NCBI GenBank assembly: GCA_030693155.1
Contig: JAUYBJ010000216.1
Span: forward strand, 1-54,104
Length of the DNA stretch: 54,104 nt
Direction: 5' to 3'
From: Methylococcales bacterium
Lineage (GTDB): Bacteria > Pseudomonadota > Gammaproteobacteria > Methylococcales > Methylomonadaceae
The notes beneath the pieces are model-generated. The model was not told the DNA's origin and did no database searches. It was given only the letters and a program-made list of their open reading frames with translations. Shown here piece after piece: positions 16,916 to 27,196 of the stretch; the first letter of the stretch is position 1, and every line of letters starts with the position of its first letter. The position numbers were made by a program, and so were the translations under genes.

Positions 16916-17248
16916 TCACAAAATCTCAATACAAGCCTTATCATGCACTATCAAGGCTGTATCTATGCCGTGGTAGCTATCTTGTAGTGTTTTGATAGTG
17001 GCGGCTTTGGATTGATTGCCCATTTTTAGCCAGATAAGTTTAGGCGGCTGTCCATACAATACCGTCATGTCGTAATAATCCGCGTCTTTGGTCACGATGA
17101 CAAAATCATTCTCTATGGCGTATTGTCGGATTAGCTTATCGCCTGTGTTTTCTAATCCGACTACCGCCACTTGCGTTGATTCTGGGTAAAGGTCTTGGAT
17201 AAATGGCACGACACGCCGCGATATATTCTCATCCAGTAATAACTTCAT
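16916..17248 (-). CDS. PIN-like (DUF5615) toxin-type nuclease
   Basis: A 110-residue protein of the DUF5615 PIN-like group. Acidic residues typical of PIN nucleases are in place: LLLDENIS (N-terminal Asp/Glu), then TKDADYYDM. These proteins pair with DUF433 proteins as presumed type II toxin-antitoxin modules, and the DUF433 gene lies directly upstream with a 4-nt overlap. Presumed activity is RNA cleavage, not demonstrated for this group as far as I know. Confidence 0.8.
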   Translation of the reverse strand: MKLLLDENISRRVVPFIQDLYPESTQVAVVGLENTGDKLIRQYAIENDFVIVTKDADYYDMTVLYGQPPKLIWLKMGNQSKAATIKTLQDSYHGIDTALIVHDKACIEIL

Positions 17249-17481
17249 AACGCCCTTACGCTAGCTAGGTTATGCTCTCGATTAGCGGCAAAGCGCAAAC
17301 ACGCGCTTATATCGTCTGCGGTCAATTCGGGGAAATCTTCAATAATTTCACTGGGAGTCATGCCATCAGCTAACCATGACAGCACGTCATAAACAGTAAT
17401 ACGCAAGCCCCTAATGCAAGGCTTGCCGCCCCGTTTATCGGCTTCTATGGTGATAATGTCTTGATAGGGTGTCGTTGTCAT
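17245..17481 (-). CDS. DUF433 antitoxin-like protein
   Basis: A 78-residue protein with the DUF433 signature: GGKPCIRGLRITVYDVLSWL, GMTPSEIIEDFPELTADDI, and a final helix CLRFAANREH. The fold is a winged-helix/HTH type related to VapB-linked antitoxins, so it may both neutralise its partner and repress its own promoter. Its start lies 3 nt from the stop of the integrase remnant, which leaves little room for its own promoter. Confidence 0.82.
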   Translation of the reverse strand: MTTTPYQDIITIEADKRGGKPCIRGLRITVYDVLSWLADGMTPSEIIEDFPELTADDISACLRFAANREHNLASVRAL

Positions 17482-17484
17482 CGC

Positions 17485-18730
17485 TTAAGCCTCTTTATTT
17501 TGGTGTGATTGTATTAATACTACATTAGAACCATCCATAGCTGATACGGCTGTATCAAAATGCCGCGCCCACGCTTCCATTAATCGACTGCGCTTTCAAA
17601 TAAATCACCGCGCCGTGTGCCGCTTCTGTTTGATTCTTGATAGTGTGAGCTAATGCCATTTCAACCACTTCACTAGGGTACGCTGTTGTTTCAGCCGCCC
17701 AATCCCGAAACGTTGAACGGAAACCGTGTACTGTTATGTCCGTCCGTTCCATGCGTTTTAACAGCGTCTACATTGCCATATTGCTCAATCCCTTTTTAGT
17801 GCTTGGAAACACATAATCATTAAAACGGATCGCCGCCATTTCATTAAGGACTTTTAGAGCTTGGTTAGTTAATGGCACTTTGTGTTCTTTGTCTGCTTTC
17901 ATTCTGTCCGCTGGAATAGTCCACGTTTTGGCGTTTAAATCAATTTCTGCCCACGTTGCCCCGATGCTTTCACCTGTTCGGGCGGCTGTTAAAATAGTAA
18001 ACTCCAAACACTTTGCCGCTATGCCGTCCTGTGTCCGTAACTGCTCGATAAAGCTGTTTATTTCAATAAAAGGCAACGCGCTATGGTGTGCGGTCTTTTG
18101 AATGTTTGACGGCTTGGCTAGTAGCTTATCCAGATTGCCGCGCCATTTTGCAGGATTATCGTCTGCGCGTAACTTGCTGACAGTTGCCCAATCTAAAACC
18201 GATTCAATACGCCCACGCACCCGCCCCGCTGTCTCGTTCTTTGTTTCCCATATCGGTTCAAGGCATTTAATGATTAATGCCGTGTCAATGGTCTTAACGT
18301 CAAAATCACCAAAAACAGGAAACGCATATTGTGCCAGTGTGTTTTGCCATTGCTGACTATGTTTGGGATTTTTCCAGCCTGATTTATGCGCGTTGATGTA
18401 AGCGTCCGCACATTGGCGAAACGTCATAGCCTTGGCTATTTGTAACCTGCGCTCATTCTCAAGCTGTTTTTTTTCGGTGAGTGGCTCAATGCCGTTTGAT
18501 AGTTGTTTGCGCAGTTCAGCGGCTTTTTCCCGTGCTTCTGATAATGTCATGTTAGCGACTGAACCTAAACCCATTTCAGTGCGTTTGCCATTTCTGACAT
18601 AAATAAACACCCAGCCCTTAGTTAAGCTCTCAGTGATTCTTAAATACAGATTGCCGCCGTCCGCAAAATACCCTTGTACTTTTTTGGTTTCGACTGTCCG
18701 CACTGTCAACTTATTTTTAATTCTGCTCAT
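17485..18730 (-). pseudogene. P4-type tyrosine integrase, inactivated
   Basis: The product starts at MSRIKNKLTVRTVETKK (18730) with the DUF4102-like arm-binding domain (YFADGGNLYLRI, LGSVANMTLSEAREKA), then core-binding and catalytic domains (FTILTAARTGE with the first Arg, VPLTNQALKVL, HGFRSTFRDW with His/Arg). An in-frame TAG at 17768-17770 follows SNMAM. Reading continues to VEMALAHTIKNQTEAA, where relatives have the nucleophile in AAYRRGDLFE. Here the Tyr codon reads CAC (His) and one base is missing, and a second shift restores the tail RLMEAWARHFDTAVSAMDG. Nonsense codon, nucleophile loss and two frameshifts make it non-functional. An upstream in-frame ATG at 18829 is less likely as the start. 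Confidence 0.88.
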
Positions 18731-18743
18731 GATTGCCCAGATT

Positions 18744-18863
18744 CTCAGCCCTACTTCCGACATTGGATTGTAGTATATTTTATTGAATCTTACTGGACAA
18801 AATTTTTGTAAGTTATTGTTATTTATCAATTATTTTAGAGTGTTATTGAATCGTGCTGGACTT
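18744..18863. repeat. right-end motifs shared with the left end of the island
   Basis: The segment contains CTCAGCCCTACTTCC (18744-18758, also at 10360), TTGAATCTTACTGGACAA (18783-18800) and TTGAATCGTGCTGGACTT (18846-18863). The last two match TTGAATCTTATTGAACAA at 10401. The placement between int and attR suits arm-type integrase binding sites. Confidence 0.5.
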
Positions 18864-18875
18864 GAGTTAGGCGGA

Positions 18876-18890
18876 TGCTTCTCCGCCATA
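18876..18890 (+). repeat. attR of the tRNA-Ser island
   Basis: Exact copy of the 15-bp attL at 10295-10309, marking the right boundary of the island. Confidence 0.85.
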
Positions 18891-18894
18891 AATT

Positions 18895-18933
18895 CAAAAA
18901 CCCGCTAAGTTATTCGACTTAGCGGGTTTTTTT
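18895..18933 (+). terminator. rho-independent terminator, probably the ancestral tRNA-Ser terminator
   Basis: CCCGCTAAGT and ACTTAGCGGG form a 10-bp stem, followed by seven T and preceded by five A, so it works in both directions. Before the island entered, it would have followed tRNA-Ser directly. Confidence 0.88.
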
Positions 18934-19023
18934 ATGCTCGATAATATTTCATCTATTGCTATCGTTGCAGCAGCGTAAGTTGGATTGCCATACGAATGTG
19001 TATTTCCTGTTTATTGTGAATGT

Positions 19024-19983
19024 TCAAGCAACCACGATACGACCCTTAACAAAGCGTTTAATTGTGCTCAGTTCAAAACGGAGCAAGGAAAACTCGCTGG
19101 TCAACATGACTCGTGGAAGTGCGGAAAGATGATGTTTATGTTCTGCAAAAATACTGCCATTACGGGTGGTTGTCGTGGTTTTAAAGCCCAGTTCATCGAC
19201 AATGGCAAATTCTTTTTCAGTCACTTCTTTAGGGCCGCCAAACGGGTAACAAAAATGTTCGACGCTGTTATCAATACGCACTTCAATAATCTGTTTACTG
19301 CCCATGACCTCATTAATAACCTCGTCTTTGGATAAGGTTGCCAAGGCATAATGGTTGACCGTATGTGCGCCGATGGTCGCTAACGGACTCAAACTGAGTT
19401 CTTTAATCTGCTCCCATGTCATCGCTAATTCAGCAACTTTGGAATACCAGTCAATCACCCTCGGTTCAAAAAGAGCATTTAATGAATCTATAAAATTTTC
19501 TTTGGGCAAATGAATAATTTTCTGCCGAATAGCCGAAAAGGTGGTTTTTTTGTCTTCGGGTGTTTCACAACTATAAGTTGTACCATCGCTTAAGGTAATT
19601 GAATTATTTGCAATCACTAAGTCTTCTAATATATACCACCATAAAATGGCAGTGTGATTGGGAAATGAGGTGGTTATATAAATAGTAAAGGGAATATTAT
19701 GTTTTTTGAAAATAGGATACGCATTAGTGTAGTTGTCTGCGTAACCGTCATCTAACGTCAGCACCATACTTTTAGCCATTTTTTTATTATTGACCAAGGC
19801 ATCATGCAAGGTATCAAGACTGATAAACGAATAACCTTTTGCTTTTGCCGACACAATAAAGGCTTCTAAAAAATCGGGGGATATGTTCAGTTTTTCATTT
19901 AACGATATTTTATTACTGTCAACGGGATGAATGCTATGCAGCATAAAAACCGTTGCCATTCCTGAAAAATACTGCATAAACAT
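19024..19983 (-). CDS. polysaccharide deacetylase (NodB family)
   Basis: A 319-residue NodB-fold carbohydrate esterase. Motif 1 LTLDDGYADN supplies the catalytic base Asp and the metal-binding Asp, motif 2 GAHTVNH the metal-binding His residues, and motif 3 HFCYPFGG follows. Such enzymes remove acetyl groups from N-acetyl sugars in exopolysaccharide, peptidoglycan or lipid-linked glycans. A TAGGAG 7 nt before the ATG supports this start. It lies 42 nt after a GT14-like glycosyltransferase gene on the same strand, so both probably act on one cell-surface glycan. No signal peptide is clear. Confidence 0.88.
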   Translation of the reverse strand: MFMQYFSGMATVFMLHSIHPVDSNKISLNEKLNISPDFLEAFIVSAKAKGYSFISLDTLHDALVNNKKMAKSMVLTLDDGYADNYTNAYPIFKKHNIPFTIYITTSFPNHTAILWWYILEDLVIANNSITLSDGTTYSCETPEDKKTTFSAIRQKIIHLPKENFIDSLNALFEPRVIDWYSKVAELAMTWEQIKELSLSPLATIGAHTVNHYALATLSKDEVINEVMGSKQIIEVRIDNSVEHFCYPFGGPKEVTEKEFAIVDELGFKTTTTTRNGSIFAEHKHHLSALPRVMLTSEFSLLRFELSTIKRFVKGRIVVA

Positions 19984-20025
19984 AAACAGACTCCTAAAAT
20001 TTACTGTGGTTATTCAGATATTCAA

Positions 20026-20994
20026 CTAAATGCGTTTAATTATTTGTAATCGCATCGCATCATCTGGATTTTTAGAAAATTTGCGTGCGAAAAACTTGCC
20101 AGAATCATTTAACCTATCGGCATCACTGAGTTCAAATTCATTACCATGACGGGTCTTGGAATCAAAAAAATTGACCAGATGATTGGTTGTTTGTCGATTG
20201 GGTAAATTCAGATTGCCTATGATGGTTTGAAAAAAGAATTCGTCGGGTATGGCAACCTGAGTTTTAATCCCTTCCACAAGGTCTTTGTTTGTTTCCATCC
20301 AGTCTTGAATTTGCTGGCAGACCTCTCTGGAGCAACCAAAAAACTGACTGCCGACATAAGCCTGAGTGCTACCACGAAACGGATGATTAAAGCCTATGCC
20401 CTTCATGGCCAAGCGAAACAAAAACTTGGGTAATTTCACGGCAAACAGTTTCACCATAAGCTTGTCATCGTTGGTATACACAGGTATTGTCAGTGCCTCC
20501 AGCATTCTATAGCCATCCATGCCGCGCATCTCATTTGAGAATTTAGTAACCCTGCGAAGCAGCCTATGACTAAAAGAATTACCTTTTGGAGAAAAAGCAC
20601 GGAAACCATGCGTCAACAGCAAGTCAGGTTGTTCAGAAAACGAAAAGCAACTGATATTGGCATCGGGTTTCTCTGTTTCTAAATAGTGTTCAAATTCCTG
20701 AATGGGTCGAATGGGTAAACAAGTGTCACTGAGCAGCTGAAAATAATCCCATTCGGGTATCTGCAACGCCTTTTCTATCAATTTAATCACGGCTTCAACC
20801 AATGTCCACGCGCCCCAGCCAGTGATTGAATAATCTTCGAGGATGTGAACATTATCACCTGTTACCTGAAAATCAGGCTGTTTACTAAAATCGTGATGAA
20901 TGATAACGATATGATTAGAGCCGATTGCATCAATTATTTGCTGAATCGCTTCAGCCGTATTGTTAGACGAAAGAATCCCAAAAACGACACGCAT
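20026..20994 (-). CDS. GT14-like glycosyltransferase (core-2/I-branching type)
   Basis: The protein starts at MRVVFGILSSNNTAEA, preceded by AGAAGG 6-7 nt upstream; the open frame reaching 21123 has no such support. Family features are HDFSKQPDF, YSITGWGAWTLVEA (core-2 enzymes have a Trp-Gly pair here), LLSDTCLPIRPIQEF and the later QAYVGSQFF. Bacterial members transfer N-acetylhexosamine or xylose onto surface glycans. It pairs with the downstream deacetylase. Length is 322 residues. Confidence 0.75.
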   Translation of the reverse strand: MRVVFGILSSNNTAEAIQQIIDAIGSNHIVIIHHDFSKQPDFQVTGDNVHILEDYSITGWGAWTLVEAVIKLIEKALQIPEWDYFQLLSDTCLPIRPIQEFEHYLETEKPDANISCFSFSEQPDLLLTHGFRAFSPKGNSFSHRLLRRVTKFSNEMRGMDGYRMLEALTIPVYTNDDKLMVKLFAVKLPKFLFRLAMKGIGFNHPFRGSTQAYVGSQFFGCSREVCQQIQDWMETNKDLVEGIKTQVAIPDEFFFQTIIGNLNLPNRQTTNHLVNFFDSKTRHGNEFELSDADRLNDSGKFFARKFSKNPDDAMRLQIIKRI

Positions 20995-21214
20995 ACAAAA
21001 CCTTCTATAATTTAATGATTGCCAAGCTGTATTTTGCGAACATTCCAGACGAATAGCAAGTAATTGCCCTTTCTCTGAATCAATCACAAACGGAAAAACC
21101 ATTCCGATTGTGATTGATAACACGATAAGAGGTGTGATGCACTTACTGTCGTCGATACATTATGTTGCATTTACAAGGAACTTCGTTTTTGCGTCACACA
21201 GCTCTACATTGCAT

Positions 21215-21739
21215 CTAGTGAATATGCACCTCGCGTCCTTTTACGGTGTCACTTCTGCGCAACGTGTATTCCTCTTCCAGTTCCTTTGGCATTGGCGATC
21301 CATCAGTGTTCAGCTGAACTATCGTGCCTTCATCTTTAATCAGGTATTGTTTCTGGGTTGCATCCTTGCGCGGTGTTAGCACAAGGATATGTTTTTCTTC
21401 ATCCCAAGTGTATTTGCCCTTTTCATAAAACTCCTTTGAGGAATCTCTTGCAGGCTGGGTCACCAGCAGATAATTATTATTTTGTTTTAATGACAGCGTG
21501 GCTTTAATGCCATTGCAATCATTACAAGGCAGATAACCGTAAAAAATACCGTGAAAATCCAGACTTTTATCATGGTTCTCATGAGCGGAATGATCTACGT
21601 CTTGCCCATGATTCTTGGCAAGTGCTTTAGCGTAACTTTGCTGTGCAGTTGTGTCTGTTGCGGCGATTGCCGCATGAGTAAAAAACAGCGTGCCGACAAA
21701 AATCAAAGCCAGATTAGTGTGTTTTTTTAATGTGTGCAT
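21215..21739 (-). CDS. NlpE-like envelope/copper-response protein
   Basis: A 174-residue exported protein with a signal peptide (residues 1-26, ending HAAIA) and the NlpE N-terminal domain motif HGIFYGYLPCNDCNGIKATL, including the CxxC of the family. NlpE links envelope stress and copper exposure to the Cpx system in enterobacteria. Here the lipobox Cys is absent, so it is probably periplasmic rather than an outer-membrane lipoprotein. A His/Asp-rich stretch (residues 45-62, DVDHSAHENHDKS) could bind metal. GGAAG precedes the ATG. Confidence 0.75.
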   Translation of the reverse strand: MHTLKKHTNLALIFVGTLFFTHAAIAATDTTAQQSYAKALAKNHGQDVDHSAHENHDKSLDFHGIFYGYLPCNDCNGIKATLSLKQNNNYLLVTQPARDSSKEFYEKGKYTWDEEKHILVLTPRKDATQKQYLIKDEGTIVQLNTDGSPMPKELEEEYTLRRSDTVKGREVHIH

Positions 21740-21893
21740 TTACATTCTTCCAAAGCAGGTAAAAGTTATAATTATGTTCACAATGCCAAGGCTACGCTTA
21801 AAAACCCTCAATATAAGGTAGCTCATCGCTTGAATTGAGAATTCCAACACAAGCTGTATGTGATTGTTTTTGTTGAGACTTACTTGTCTCAAG

Positions 21894-22979
21894 CTACGAT
21901 TCTAAACTTTTCTGCACCGCTGTCAAAAATGCTGCATTTTCTTCTGGCTTGCCAATCGTTACCCGTAAGCAATCGCTTAATAATCCTGCTTGGGGACTTA
22001 AGTTTTTAATCAACACGCCTTGTTGTTTCAATGACAAGAAAATCTCCGTCGCGCGTCCTTGTGGCGTTCTGAATAAAATAAAATTCGCCGCGCTGGGATA
22101 GGCGGTAATGCCCTCCAATGCGTTCAATTGTGCCAGTACCAACGCCCGATCGCTACAAATCGCCTGCGTTTGCTGGTCAAATATCTCGTGGTGCGTTAAT
22201 GCAAAGTTCGCGCTCACTTGCGTCAAAATATTGATATTGTAAGGCAGACGAATTTTATGTAACTGCTCAATAATCGCGGGCGATCCTGCCATATAACCCA
22301 AACGCAACCCTGCCAAACCCAGTTTGGACACCGTGCGCATCACTAGCAGATTGCTATACTGCCCTAAGCGATTCATAAAACTGGCATCGGCAAACGGTGC
22401 GTAGGCTTCATCAATCACCACCAAACCGTGCGCCGCGTTGATAATCTCCACAATCGCCGCTTCACTGAATAAATTGCCTGTCGGATTATTCGGATAGGCA
22501 AGAAAAATCACGCTGGGTTGATGCTCATTTATCACTGCTAACATCGCAGACACGTCCAAATCAAAACTGTCCGCCAACAACGGCACACCGTGATAATCCA
22601 AGCCCAAACAATCGCTGATTTGTTTATACATCACAAAGCTGGGTGTTGTGCTTAACACATTGGCAGTCTGCGGCAATGCCATCAACAACAACTGAATAAT
22701 CTCATCCGAACCATTGCCCAGCAATACTTCAAACTCATCCGCTATGCCATTAACGCGCTTAATGGTCGCATTCAGTTGCTGTGCTTCGGGATCAGGATAA
22801 CGGTTCAATTCGCAGTCTTTTAACGCTGCCAACCATTGTTGTTTAACATCATCAGACCAGCTATAAGGATTTTCCATTGCGTCCAACTTAATAAAACCTG
22901 CCGCATCGGCAACGTGATAAGCCGACAGTGCTAACACTTCGGGGCGAAAAAGACGGGTAATTAAATCGTTTTTAGACAT
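21894..22979 (-). CDS. hisC: histidinol-phosphate aminotransferase
   Basis: HisC is the PLP-dependent aminotransferase that converts imidazole-acetol phosphate to histidinol phosphate. Its 361 residues include the N-terminal LDAMENPYSW, the cofactor regions LGNGSDEIIQLL and FLAYPNNPTGNLF, DEAYAPF, and the PLP-binding Lys in TVSKLGLAGLRLGY. It belongs to the histidine gene group with hisD and hisG on the same strand, separated from hisD by a small secreted-protein gene and a palindromic repeat, so it may have its own promoter. Confidence 0.94.
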   Translation of the reverse strand: MSKNDLITRLFRPEVLALSAYHVADAAGFIKLDAMENPYSWSDDVKQQWLAALKDCELNRYPDPEAQQLNATIKRVNGIADEFEVLLGNGSDEIIQLLLMALPQTANVLSTTPSFVMYKQISDCLGLDYHGVPLLADSFDLDVSAMLAVINEHQPSVIFLAYPNNPTGNLFSEAAIVEIINAAHGLVVIDEAYAPFADASFMNRLGQYSNLLVMRTVSKLGLAGLRLGYMAGSPAIIEQLHKIRLPYNINILTQVSANFALTHHEIFDQQTQAICSDRALVLAQLNALEGITAYPSAANFILFRTPQGRATEIFLSLKQQGVLIKNLSPQAGLLSDCLRVTIGKPEENAAFLTAVQKSLES

Positions 22980-22990
22980 GATAATTTAAT

Positions 22991-23068
22991 GTAGCTTGGG
23001 GTACGCAGCACGAACCCCAACAAGAATGCAATTAATGAAAAGTTGGGTTTCGTACCTCAACCCAACGT
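22991..23068. repeat. palindromic intergenic repeat (GTAGG/GGGTT type)
   Basis: The stretch between hisC and the next gene contains imperfect inverted repeats of TTGGGGTACG/CGAACCCCAA and GTTGGGTTTCG/CCTCAACCCAAC type. It resembles the repeats at 30049, 45295 and 46521. Confidence 0.45.
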
Positions 23069-23085
23069 ATGCGGTATGCGGTATT

Positions 23086-23565
23086 TTAAAGTCCAAATCC
23101 CTTGCAAATACGATGAGCAAAATTATGAATTTGGTCGATTTGATTAGCGAATTCTGCCGCATCTAAATGTCGAGCAGTATGAGCATCTAGGGCAGCAAAA
23201 ACATCAGTCTTGCAGTTGTAGGATATAAACACATACTGATTCTCTGTGCCTTGTTTTTCGCGTTTATAAGAAAACCTCGTTTCATAGGGATTATTATTAA
23301 TCAGACCAACCGAATATTTTACGCCATCAGATGATACGCTTACGAAATCCTGCGTTGCAGTTGTCGCCAGCATTGCATCGTATTTTTCTTTGGTGACATT
23401 AGTGAAAACAGCTTGGTTTTTTTCTTGTGGACTCAATGATTCATATTCTGACTGGTTAGCATCAGTGTAAACAGATTTTCCATCTGCACCAATATAAGTG
23501 GGCTGTGATTGTGCAGTAGTTGCTAAAGCCGTTAATAAGATGACCGCAATTATTAGTTTTTTCAT
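23086..23565 (-). CDS. secreted protein of unknown function
   Basis: A 159-residue protein with a clear signal peptide (MKKLIIAVILLTALATTAQS). The mature part has two Cys (one in YNCKTDVFAA, one in RICKGFGL) that could form a disulfide, and a patch HTARHLDAAEFANQIDQIH. It is not recognised as a known family. It sits between hisD and hisC with no functional link to histidine synthesis, so it looks like an insertion into that gene group. Confidence 0.6.
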   Translation of the reverse strand: MKKLIIAVILLTALATTAQSQPTYIGADGKSVYTDANQSEYESLSPQEKNQAVFTNVTKEKYDAMLATTATQDFVSVSSDGVKYSVGLINNNPYETRFSYKREKQGTENQYVFISYNCKTDVFAALDAHTARHLDAAEFANQIDQIHNFAHRICKGFGL

Positions 23566-23608
23566 TTTCTTTAACCCGTAAGGTAGATGTCAAGCAGAGC
23601 TTGACCTC

Positions 23609-24913
23609 TTATTTAATCCGATATTCCGCAGAACGCGCATGAGCCGTTAAATGTTCACCACGCGCCAACACAGAAGCTGTTTTACCCAACTCACTCGCGC
23701 CGCTTTCTGAACAATTAATTAAACTGGTGCGTTTTTGAAAATCATACACACCTAACGGCGACGAAAACCGCGCCGTGCTGGACGTTGGCAGAACGTGATT
23801 CGGGCCTGCACAATAATCGCCCAAGGCTTCGGCAGTATAGCGCCCCATAAAAATTGCCCCTGCGTGGCGGATTTGTTCACACAAGACTTCTGGATGTTCC
23901 ACCGATAATTCCAAATGCTCAGGTGCGATAATATTCGCCACCTCCGCCGCCTGATTCAAGTTATCCACTTTAATCAACGCGCCGCGTGTCGTCAGTGAAG
24001 CAGTGATAATCTCAGCGCGTTTCATGGTCGGCAACAGCTTGTTAATACTGGCTTCAACAGCGGTTAAAAACGCAGCATCATCACTAATCAAAATGGATTG
24101 CGCATTTTCATCGTGTTCCGCTTGCGAAAATAAATCCATCGCAATCCAATCAGGATTGGTCTTGCCATCACAAATAATCAAAATTTCCGACGGGCCTGCA
24201 ATCATGTCGATACCGACCTGCCCAAACACCAGTTTTTTTGCCGTCGCCACATAGATATTACCCGGCCCGACAATTTTCGCCACCGCTGGAATAGATTGCG
24301 TCCCGTAAGCCAACGCCGCAACCGCTTGCGCTCCGCCGATACTGAACATTCTATCAACACCCGCTAAATACGCCGCCGCCAATACCAATTCATTGCTGTC
24401 ACCGTTCGGCGTAGGCACCACCATAATCAACTCGCCCACCCCCGCTACTTTCGCAGGAATCGCATTCATCAACACCGACGACGGATACGCGGCTTTGCCC
24501 CCTGGAACATACAAACCCACACGGTCTAACGGCGTGATTTTCTGCCCCAACACCGTGCCGTCCGCTTCCGTGTATTGCCACGGCTGAATTTTTTGATGCT
24601 CAGCATACGCACGGATACGGTCAGCGGCAGTTTGCAAGGCTTGCACTTGATCGGCAGGTAAGTTTTCCCACGCCGTTTTCAACGTGTCTTTCGACATCTC
24701 CAATTCGCCCGCGTTAATCACTTCACGATTATCAAAGCGATTAGTGTAATCAATCACCGCCGCATCACCGCGCTTACGCACATCAGCAATAATATCTAAC
24801 ACGCGCTTGTGAATATCTAAATCATCAGTTTCATTCCATGCCAACAGGTGTTGCAATTGTTGGTCAAAATCAGGAGCAGTGGCATTGAGTTTTTGAATGT
24901 TTAAGTCGGACAT
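23609..24913 (-). CDS. hisD: histidinol dehydrogenase
   Basis: HisD catalyses the last two steps of histidine synthesis, oxidising histidinol to histidine with NAD and zinc. Its 434 residues contain [44 protein letters not shown], the [14 protein letters not shown] metal and catalytic region, and [13 protein letters not shown]. All expected motifs are intact. It lies 30 nt downstream of hisG, probably in one transcript. Confidence 0.96.
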   Translation of the reverse strand: MSDLNIQKLNATAPDFDQQLQHLLAWNETDDLDIHKRVLDIIADVRKRGDAAVIDYTNRFDNREVINAGELEMSKDTLKTAWENLPADQVQALQTAADRIRAYAEHQKIQPWQYTEADGTVLGQKITPLDRVGLYVPGGKAAYPSSVLMNAIPAKVAGVGELIMVVPTPNGDSNELVLAAAYLAGVDRMFSIGGAQAVAALAYGTQSIPAVAKIVGPGNIYVATAKKLVFGQVGIDMIAGPSEILIICDGKTNPDWIAMDLFSQAEHDENAQSILISDDAAFLTAVEASINKLLPTMKRAEIITASLTTRGALIKVDNLNQAAEVANIIAPEHLELSVEHPEVLCEQIRHAGAIFMGRYTAEALGDYCAGPNHVLPTSSTARFSSPLGVYDFQKRTSLINCSESGASELGKTASVLARGEHLTAHARSAEYRIK

Positions 24914-24943
24914 AGGATTGATAAGTCAAAAATTAAAGTGTGG

Positions 24944-25570
24944 TTATCGCTGTGCCAAGGTGCGCTCAAAATGCCCTATTAACTCGGCAATGGCGGCGTT
25001 TTTCATTTTCATGGCGGCTTTGTTGACGACTAGGCGCGAACTGATGTTCATGATTAGGTCGCGCGGTTCCATGTCGTTAGCTTTTAGGGTGTTGCCTGTG
25101 TCTACTAAGTCTACGATGCAATCGGCTAAGCCGACTAGCGGGGCGAGTTCCATAGAGCCGTACAGTTTGATGATTTCGGCTTGGATGCCTATGCTGGCAA
25201 AATAGCGTTGGGCGATTTTGACAAACTTGGTGGCGACGCGCACACGTCCTGTGATGGGCGGTGCGTCTTTGCGCGTAGCGGTCATGAGACGGCAACGGGC
25301 GATACCTAAATCTAACGGTTCATAAAGACTTTCCGCACCGTGTTCGATGAGTACGTCTTTGCCTGCGATACCTAAATCTGCCGCGCCGTATTCGACAAAG
25401 GTCGGTACGTCGGTGGCGCGGATGATGACCAGTTGCACATCGGGGCGCGTGGTGTTTAATATCAATTTGCGACAGGTTTTTGGGTCATCAGTCGGGACGA
25501 TGCCTGCTTCTGCCAATAACGGCAGGGCTTCTTCATAAATTCTGCCTTTGGAAACTGCAATGGTAAGCAT
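24944..25570 (-). CDS. hisG: ATP phosphoribosyltransferase, short form
   Basis: HisG commits ATP and PRPP to histidine synthesis. At 208 residues this is the short HisG form, lacking the C-terminal regulatory domain, and it normally needs the HisZ subunit for activity and feedback control. No hisZ is in this window. Motifs: [39 protein letters not shown], and the PRPP loop [15 protein letters not shown]. The murA stop lies 9 nt upstream, so it is likely co-transcribed with murA. Confidence 0.95.
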   Translation of the reverse strand: MLTIAVSKGRIYEEALPLLAEAGIVPTDDPKTCRKLILNTTRPDVQLVIIRATDVPTFVEYGAADLGIAGKDVLIEHGAESLYEPLDLGIARCRLMTATRKDAPPITGRVRVATKFVKIAQRYFASIGIQAEIIKLYGSMELAPLVGLADCIVDLVDTGNTLKANDMEPRDLIMNISSRLVVNKAAMKMKNAAIAELIGHFERTLAQR

Positions 25571-25579
25571 AGTGAAACC

Positions 25580-26857
<1,278 letters not shown>

Positions 26858-26887
26858 TTAGGTGATAGGTGAAGGGAAACAGCGTGT

Positions 26888-27196
26888 TCAGTCAGCCGTC
26901 GTAAAATGGCTGGATTGATCAAAACCGCTGAGCTTGGCAAGATTGCGTAATTGTTCAGGAATATTTTTAAAGCGTAATTGGGTTTTGTGCTGACGAGTAT
27001 ATTTTATCCACTCAATCATCAGTGCAAGACCTGCGCTGTCGGTACACGCGACACGCCCTAGATCAATGGTAATGACTTTGCTGGTGTTTAAAAAATCGAA
27101 CGATTTGACGGTTTTTTTATCAATGCTGGCAAAGGTTAAATCACCATCCACAACAAACTGCCCCGCGCCTTGGTCGATAATCGCTAGTTTGCTCAC
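26888..27196 (-). CDS. mlaB: STAS-domain protein MlaB
   Basis: MlaB is the cytoplasmic STAS subunit that stabilises the MlaFEDB phospholipid transporter by binding the ATPase. This 102-residue protein has the STAS core VITIDLGRVACTDSAGLALM, including the TDSAG turn, and its start overlaps the mlaD stop by 4 nt. No mlaC lies between mlaD and mlaB, where it usually occurs. Confidence 0.85.
   Translation of the reverse strand: MSKLAIIDQGAGQFVVDGDLTFASIDKKTVKSFDFLNTSKVITIDLGRVACTDSAGLALMIEWIKYTRQHKTQLRFKNIPEQLRNLAKLSGFDQSSHFTTAD

Larger units (their letters stand above)
10295..18890 (+). mobile_element. tRNA-Ser-integrated genomic island (about 8.6 kb)
   Basis: The island lies between two 15-bp direct repeats of the tRNA-Ser 3' end and carries a P4-type integrase remnant near the right end. 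Cargo: a five-gene vWA/kinase/phosphatase cassette on the plus strand, then on the minus strand an unknown small gene, a second integrase-tail fragment, and a DUF433/PIN-like pair. Related 18-nt motifs recur near both ends. The integrase is disabled, so the island is probably fixed unless another recombinase acts on it. Confidence 0.85.

Noticed and set aside
25077-25295. Arg/His-rich minus-strand frame inside hisG
   Set aside because: Shadow frame of hisG with no start signal.
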